From DATKHR01 sp035510155 (GTDB taxonomy: Bacteria > Acidobacteriota > Vicinamibacteria > Vicinamibacterales > CAVVIG01): 54,810 nt of DNA. The notes under the pieces were generated by a model. The model did no database searches, was not told the DNA's origin, and saw nothing but the letters and a program-made list of their open reading frames with translations. The stretch spans positions 1 to 54,810 of the forward strand of contig DATKHR010000318.1 of assembly GCA_035510155.1 (NCBI GenBank). The letters are read 5' to 3'. How positions within the stretch are numbered: position 1 is the first letter of the stretch; every line of letters starts with the position of its first letter. Of the stretch, positions 50,525 through 54,810 are shown piece after piece. The position numbers were made by a program, and so were the translations under genes.

Positions 50525-51304
50525 ATGAAGCGGTGTCTGCTGTCGATCGCGATCCAGGTGTTGCTGCTCCCCTGGACAGCCCTGCTTGCGGCCCAGGACC
50601 ACAGCTACACGCAGGCTGATGTCGAGAACGGCGCGAGGCTCTATCAATCGAGCTGCGCAGGGTGCCACGGGCCGAACGGCGACATGGTGCCCGGCATCGA
50701 GCTGCAGCGCGGGCGCTTCCGCCGCGCGACCGGCGACACCGACATCATACGCATCATCCAGTCGGGGATCCCCGGCACCACGATGCCGCCAAGCAGCTTT
50801 ACCGATGCTCAGGCCGGCACCATCGTCGCATTCCTGCGGAGCGGGGTGCCTACGACGGACGGCGGGACGCGCATCGTCCGCGGCGACGCGTCGAAAGGAC
50901 GCGCGATCTTCGAAGGCAAGGGCCGATGCGGCACCTGCCACCGGGTCGACGGTGTCGGCCCGCGGGTGGCGCCCGATTTGAGCGACATCGGTGCGATCCG
51001 CCCGGCCCGCGAGCTCGAGCAGAAGCTCGTCGATCCGAACGCGCTCGTGAGGCCCGCGAACCGATTCATCGAAATCGTGATGAAGGACGGAACGAAAGTG
51101 ACGGGCCACCTGCTCAACCAGGATACGTTTTCCATTCAGCTGCTCGACTCCAGGGAGCGCCTGCTGTCGCTGGCGAAGCGCGATCTCCGCGAATACACCT
51201 ACGTGAAGGACTCACCCATGCCCTCGTATCGCGACGCGCTGACGGCCGGTGAGCTCGGCGACCTGGTCACCTATCTCGTCTCGCTCAAGGGGGAGCGACC
51301 ATGA
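50525..51304 (+). CDS. Exported dihaem cytochrome c for the PQQ dehydrogenase
   Basis: The product is 259 aa with a signal peptide ending near LLAAQ. Haem domain 1 has CAGCHGPNGD (residue about 45) with a Met in PGTTMPPSSF. Domain 2 has CGTCHRVDGVGPRVAPDLSDIG (about 137), the putative haem-binding domain first noted in Pirellula/Verrucomicrobium proteins, followed by a DGTKVTGHLLNQD beta segment. Its TGA overlaps the ATG of the PQQ dehydrogenase (ATGA), so it is very probably the dedicated electron acceptor, the role XoxG plays for XoxF. Confidence 0.88.
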   Translation: MKRCLLSIAIQVLLLPWTALLAAQDHSYTQADVENGARLYQSSCAGCHGPNGDMVPGIELQRGRFRRATGDTDIIRIIQSGIPGTTMPPSSFTDAQAGTIVAFLRSGVPTTDGGTRIVRGDASKGRAIFEGKGRCGTCHRVDGVGPRVAPDLSDIGAIRPARELEQKLVDPNALVRPANRFIEIVMKDGTKVTGHLLNQDTFSIQLLDSRERLLSLAKRDLREYTYVKDSPMPSYRDALTAGELGDLVTYLVSLKGERP

Positions 51305-52959
51305 CGATCACCTGCCGAGTGGCGGCCTGGGTCGCCGTCCTGTCGTTGGCCGTCGCGCCCGTGCGCGCGCAGGTCTCGTTCGAACGCCTCCTGCACACGA
51401 GCCAGGAGCCGCAGAATTGGCTGACCTACTCCGGCACGCTCTTCAGCCATCGCTACACACCGTTGAACCAGATCACGCCCGCCAACGTGAAGAACCTCGA
51501 GCTCCAGTGGGTGTTTCAGACCAGGGGGCCCGCCGAGCCCACCGAGAAGTCGGAGGCGACGCCCCTCGTGATCGACGGCGTCATGTACACCGTTCTCTCC
51601 CCCAATCATGTGGTCGCGCTCGACGCGGCGACCGGGCGCATGTTCTGGATGTATTCGCCGCGCCTCTCGCCGCTCGCCCGAGTGTGTTGCGGCCGCGTCA
51701 ACCGCGGTCTCGCGATCCTCGGCGACACGCTCTTCATGGGCACGATCGACGGACACCTCATCGCGATCGATGCGAAGAACGGAAAACCGATTTGGGACGT
51801 GAACGTGACGAGGCCGGAGCTCGGCTACTCGCTCACGATGGCCCCGCTCATCGTGAAGGACAAGGTGATCATCGGGCCTGCCGGCGGAGAGTACGGGATC
51901 CGCGGCTTTATTGCGGCGTTCGATGCCAAGACCGGCAAGGAATCGTGGCGTTTTCATACCGTGCCCGGCCCCGGCCAGCCCGGATTCGAGTCGTGGCCGG
52001 CCGGCAGCAACGCATGGGAGCACGGCGGCGGGTCGATCTGGGTCACGGGCTCCTACGACCCGGATTTGAACCTGACCTACTGGGGCGTCGGCAATCCCGG
52101 GCCCGACTGGAACGCCGACCCTCGCCCGGGCGACAACCTGTACACCGATTCAGTCGTTGCGCTCGATCCGGACACCGGCGTGCTGAAGTGGCACTATCAG
52201 TTCACGCCGCATGACGAATTCGATTACGACGCGACACAGGTTCCCGTCCTTGCCGACATGGAATGGAAGGGACGGCCGCGCAAGGTGATGCTCTCGGCCA
52301 ATCGCAACGGCTTTTGGTACGTCCTCGATCGCTCGACGGGGGAGTTCCTGCAGGGCAAGCCGTTCGTCCGCGTGAACTGGGCCGAAGGGATCGACGAGAA
52401 AGGCCGCCCGAAGCGCACGCTCAACGCGACGCCCGAGGGCACGCTCGTCTATCCGAACAATCAGGGCGCGACCAACTGGTACTCGCCGTCTTACAGCCCG
52501 CGCACGGGTCTGTTCTACATCCCAACCTGGATGGACACGTACTCGACCTATACCAAAGGCGACGTCCAGTACAAGGAAGGAAACCAGTACACGGGACGCT
52601 TTCCGACGATGACGGTCCCCGCGCTCAGGACCGGCCCCGGCAATATCAACCAGCGAACGCCGCAGGAAGGCTGGGGCGCGATTCAAGCGTTCGATCCGAA
52701 ATCGGGCGAACTGAAGTGGCAGTTCAAGATGGCCGACGTCACCGACAGTGGCGTGCTGGCGACGGCGAGCGATCTCGTGTTTGCCGGCGGCCGCGAAGGC
52801 TACTTCTTCGCGCTCGATGCGCGCACCGGGGCCGAGCTGTGGAGAGGAAGCGTCGGCGGCCAGGTGTCGGCGGGACCGATGTCGTACGCGGTCAACGGCC
52901 GGCAGTACGTGGCGATTTCCGCGGGCAGCGCGCTGTTTGTCTACGCTCTGCATCAATGA
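51301..52959 (+). CDS. PQQ-dependent alcohol dehydrogenase with lanthanide-type (DYD) active site
   Basis: The product is 552 aa with a signal peptide ending in VRAQ. It is an eight-bladed quinoprotein propeller with tryptophan-docking repeats (LDAATGRMFWMYSP, FDAKTGKESWRF). Active-site residues correspond to methanol dehydrogenase: vicinal C129-C130, E197, N265, catalytic D308, R335. Two residues after the catalytic Asp is D310 (HDEFDYDATQ). That extra Asp marks lanthanide-dependent enzymes (XoxF, PedH); calcium enzymes have Ala or Ser there. It oxidises a primary alcohol in the periplasm. At 552 aa it is shorter than XoxF (about 600), so the substrate may not be methanol. It is coupled to the upstream cytochrome. 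Confidence 0.88.
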   Translation: MTITCRVAAWVAVLSLAVAPVRAQVSFERLLHTSQEPQNWLTYSGTLFSHRYTPLNQITPANVKNLELQWVFQTRGPAEPTEKSEATPLVIDGVMYTVLSPNHVVALDAATGRMFWMYSPRLSPLARVCCGRVNRGLAILGDTLFMGTIDGHLIAIDAKNGKPIWDVNVTRPELGYSLTMAPLIVKDKVIIGPAGGEYGIRGFIAAFDAKTGKESWRFHTVPGPGQPGFESWPAGSNAWEHGGGSIWVTGSYDPDLNLTYWGVGNPGPDWNADPRPGDNLYTDSVVALDPDTGVLKWHYQFTPHDEFDYDATQVPVLADMEWKGRPRKVMLSANRNGFWYVLDRSTGEFLQGKPFVRVNWAEGIDEKGRPKRTLNATPEGTLVYPNNQGATNWYSPSYSPRTGLFYIPTWMDTYSTYTKGDVQYKEGNQYTGRFPTMTVPALRTGPGNINQRTPQEGWGAIQAFDPKSGELKWQFKMADVTDSGVLATASDLVFAGGREGYFFALDARTGAELWRGSVGGQVSAGPMSYAVNGRQYVAISAGSALFVYALHQ

Positions 52960-52996
52960 TCCGGGCAGACGTGCGGGACGTGCCGGAGAATCCGGA

Positions 52997-53896
52997 ATGA
53001 AACGGCGAGATTTTCTGACCGGTGTCGCGGCGGTGGGCGCCGCTGCAGCGGTGCGCGCCGAACCGCCTGGAGCCTCGGCGCCGGCGCCACCGGCCCTCGC
53101 GGCTCGGAAAGGGCGCATCAAGCAGGTGCTCATGCGCTTCAACTTCGGCGCGGGCTCGACGCTGACGTTCGACGACATGTGCCGTGAGGCCGCGCGCGCC
53201 GGCTTCTACGGTTTCGACCTCGTCGGGCCGCAGGATTGGCCGACGCTCAAGAAGCATGGTCTCGTCTGCACGATGGCGCCGGCGATGGGGGTGACGATCC
53301 GAGATGGCTTGATTCGACCCGCGCTTCACGACGCCATCGAGAAGTCGATGCACGACGAAATCGAGCTGTGCGCCTCGAACGGATGGCCGAACATCATCAC
53401 GGTTGGCGGCGAGCGGCGGGGGATGAGCGACGAGGAAGGCCGGGAGCACTGTACGGCGCTCCTCAACCGCGTCAAGGCGCGCGCGGAAGACAAAGGCGTG
53501 ACGATCTGTATCGAGGTCGTCAACAGCAAGTACACCGATCCCGAGTTCGGGCGCGCCGATGCCATCTTCGATCACCTCGAATGGGGCGCGGAAGTCTGCC
53601 GGCGCGTCAACTCGCCCCGGGTCAGAATCCTCTTCGACATCTACCACGTGCAGATCATGGAGGGGGACGTCTGCGCGAACATCCGGCGCTACTTCCCGTG
53701 GATCGGGCACTTTCACGCCGCGGGCGTGCCGGGACGGCACGAGCCCGACGGCACGCAGGAGCTCAATTACCGGTTCATCGCGAGCACCATCGCGGAGCTC
53801 GGGTTCGCGGGCTACATCGCACACGAATTCCGGCCCACGCCGGGCCGGGATCCGGTTGAGAATCTGCGGCAGGTCATCGAGATCATGGACGTGTGA
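52997..53896 (+). CDS. Tat-exported hydroxypyruvate isomerase-like TIM-barrel protein
   Basis: The product is 299 aa from ATG 52997. A Tat signal (KRRDFLTGVAAVGAAAAV) is followed by a xylose-isomerase-like barrel of the Hyi/OtnI type. The metal and catalytic residues expected are E173 (CIEVVNSKY), D214 and H217 (FDIYHVQ), and E277 (HEFRP). The family isomerises hydroxypyruvate and tartronate semialdehyde or related 3-oxo/hydroxyacids. Export is unusual for these enzymes but common for family members in Acidobacteriota and Planctomycetes. It lies 37 bases after the PQQ dehydrogenase and 38 before fae. A link to glyoxylate-type C1 metabolism is possible; a sugar-acid role is equally likely. Confidence 0.83.
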   Translation: MKRRDFLTGVAAVGAAAAVRAEPPGASAPAPPALAARKGRIKQVLMRFNFGAGSTLTFDDMCREAARAGFYGFDLVGPQDWPTLKKHGLVCTMAPAMGVTIRDGLIRPALHDAIEKSMHDEIELCASNGWPNIITVGGERRGMSDEEGREHCTALLNRVKARAEDKGVTICIEVVNSKYTDPEFGRADAIFDHLEWGAEVCRRVNSPRVRILFDIYHVQIMEGDVCANIRRYFPWIGHFHAAGVPGRHEPDGTQELNYRFIASTIAELGFAGYIAHEFRPTPGRDPVENLRQVIEIMDV

Positions 53897-53934
53897 ACCG
53901 AGGCGATTCACTCTTACGAAGGGAGTTGTTCGAC

Positions 53935-54435
53935 ATGGCGGACTATTTTCTCGGCGAATCCCTGGTTGGTGACGGTAACGAGGTCGCGCACATCGATTTG
54001 ATCATTGGCTCGAAGACGGGTCCCGCCGGCACGGCGTTCTGCCACGCCCTCACGAACAACAAGGACGGCTTCACGACGCTCCTCGCGGTCGTTGCGCCCA
54101 ACCTTCCCGCCAAGCCCGACACGATCCTCTTCAACAAGGTCACGATCAAAGGCGCCAAGCAGGCCGTCCAGATGTTCGGCCCCGCGCAGGCGGCCGTGGC
54201 GCGTGCCGTCGTCGATTCGGTCGCCGCCGGCGTGATCCCGAAGGACAAAGCCGACGACTACTGCGTCATGGCCGGCGTGTTCATCCATTGGGAGGCCAGC
54301 GACGACAAGAAAATCTACGACTACAACTATCAGGCGACCAAAGAGGCGATTCAGCGGGCGATGGCCAAGAAGCCGTCGGTAGACGAGGTGCTCTCCGGCT
54401 CGAAGACCGCGAAGCATCCCTACAGCCCGAAGTAG
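53935..54435 (+). CDS. fae: Formaldehyde-activating enzyme (Fae)
   Basis: The product is 166 aa, the expected length. ATG 53935 has an AAGGGAG site upstream; an in-frame GTG at 53893 overlaps the previous stop and is less likely. The family signature is clear: catalytic H19 in EVAHIDLIIGSKTGPAG, FCHALTNNKDGF, the conserved KPDTILFNKVTIKGAKQA and KDKADDYCVMAGVFIHW. Fae condenses formaldehyde with tetrahydromethanopterin to methylene-H4MPT, both for detoxification and for methylotrophic oxidation. It is followed at once by an MtdB-like gene. It is the strongest evidence for H4MPT-linked C1 metabolism in this organism. Confidence 0.93.
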   Translation: MADYFLGESLVGDGNEVAHIDLIIGSKTGPAGTAFCHALTNNKDGFTTLLAVVAPNLPAKPDTILFNKVTIKGAKQAVQMFGPAQAAVARAVVDSVAAGVIPKDKADDYCVMAGVFIHWEASDDKKIYDYNYQATKEAIQRAMAKKPSVDEVLSGSKTAKHPYSPK

Positions 54436-54445
54436 ACTCGGAGCA

Positions 54446-54810
54446 GTGCGGAAGCTGCTCCTGCATCTCGACAGCGCCCGGCACCCGAGCGCCTTCGACC
54501 GGATTGTCGCGCTCGATGGCGGCGCGGACGAGGTGCTGAGTTACGGCGCCGTGACCGAGGACGCGGTCCGCGACCTCGTGCACGGCGCCATCTTCACCCG
54601 CGGCCTGAAGGACCTGCACAATACCGCCATCTTCATCGGCGGCACCGACATGGCCGCGGGGGAGCGGCTCCTGGCCGCCGCGCGCAAGGCATTCTTCGGT
54701 CCGATGCGCGTGTCCGTCATGCTCGACTCGAACGGCTCGAACACGACGGCGGTCGCCGCGTGCACGAAGCTCCAGCGCGCCGCCGGCGCAATTGCCGGGC
54801 TTCGTGCGGT
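54446..54810 (+). CDS. mtdB: Methylene-tetrahydromethanopterin dehydrogenase-like (MtdB), 3' truncated
   Basis: From GTG 54446, 10 bases after fae, the frame stays open to the window end (121 codons). The opening RKLLLHLDSARHPSAFDRIVALDGGADEV, then VHGAIFTRG, TAIFIGGTDMAAGERLL and MLDSNGSNTTAVAA, fits the N-terminal domain of MtdB-type methylene-H4MPT dehydrogenases; the similarity to MtdB of methylotrophs is clear but not close. The NAD(P)-binding domain would be outside the window. It oxidises the Fae product to methenyl-H4MPT. The GGAG is only two bases from the GTG, so the start is less certain than the identity. Confidence 0.82.
   Translation, partial: MRKLLLHLDSARHPSAFDRIVALDGGADEVLSYGAVTEDAVRDLVHGAIFTRGLKDLHNTAIFIGGTDMAAGERLLAAARKAFFGPMRVSVMLDSNGSNTTAVAACTKLQRAAGAIAGLRA

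Noticed and set aside
51301..52959. Calcium-type MxaF methanol dehydrogenase
   Set aside because: D310 follows the catalytic D308, no MxaI-like small subunit gene is nearby, and the protein is too short for MxaF.
1..54810. CRISPR arrays, tRNA/rRNA genes, transposases, integrons or prophage
   Set aside because: Reading both strands showed no regularly spaced repeats, cloverleaf candidates, terminal inverted repeats with a transposase, or phage structural genes.

Overview
The window is a GC-rich bacterial chromosome segment with 45 supported protein-coding genes. Two genes run off the ends, one at each side. I see no tRNA, rRNA, CRISPR array, insertion sequence or phage gene, and no recognisable transcription regulator. 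The gene set points to Acidobacteriota, probably a Vicinamibacteria- or Solibacter-like soil lineage: Oar-type TonB receptors with carboxypeptidase-regulatory domains, DUF1592/DUF1552 pairs, exported ankyrin proteins, many exported haem c proteins, and small secreted acidobacterial families with an MDGRPHP-type motif. This taxonomy is inferred from gene content only.

Region A (1-6239, plus strand) is a compact run: an outer-membrane receptor, a secreted MDGRPHP-family protein, a metallo-beta-lactamase-fold hydrolase, another secreted protein and two small cupins. Region B (6220-11326, minus strand) runs intradiol dioxygenase, bicupin, HpaB-type monooxygenase, then a natural fusion of the two region-A proteins (MDGRPHP domain plus a metallo-beta-lactamase domain with an altered metal site). 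Region C (11417-16682, plus strand) is a tightly overlapping operon: a 3-hydroxyisobutyrate-dehydrogenase-like reductase, 2-oxoacid dehydrogenase E1 alpha and E1 beta, an M24 creatinase-fold protein, and E2. Region D (16679-22621) has a minus-strand run (aromatic-acid MFS transporter, FAH-family hydrolase, gentisate dioxygenase, MetE-like methyltransferase) divergent from a secreted tannase/feruloyl esterase. The likely logic of B-D is to release phenolic acids outside the cell, import them, hydroxylate and cleave the rings, and feed the oxoacids onward.

Region E (22631-46135) is an extracytoplasmic redox region laid out almost as a mirror image about 32-33 kb. Each half carries a reaction-centre-type dihaem cytochrome, a DUF6152 protein, a further haem c protein, and a DUF1592-DUF1552-ankyrin set. 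The right half also has a Tat-exported thiamine-diphosphate enzyme next to cytochrome genes. Region F (46300-49437) is a full-length TonB receptor ending at a strong hairpin terminator.

Region G (49490-54810) holds an aldo/keto reductase and a C1-type cluster: a dihaem cytochrome c, a PQQ alcohol dehydrogenase with the DYD lanthanide signature, a Tat-exported hydroxypyruvate-isomerase-like protein, Fae and the start of an MtdB-like dehydrogenase. It suggests periplasmic alcohol oxidation with tetrahydromethanopterin-linked formaldehyde handling, which would suit a cell that meets methanol or methoxylated aromatics.

The longest gene-free stretches (24898-25161, 39349-39552, 42733-42877, 46136-46299) are all below 300 bases and are described below.
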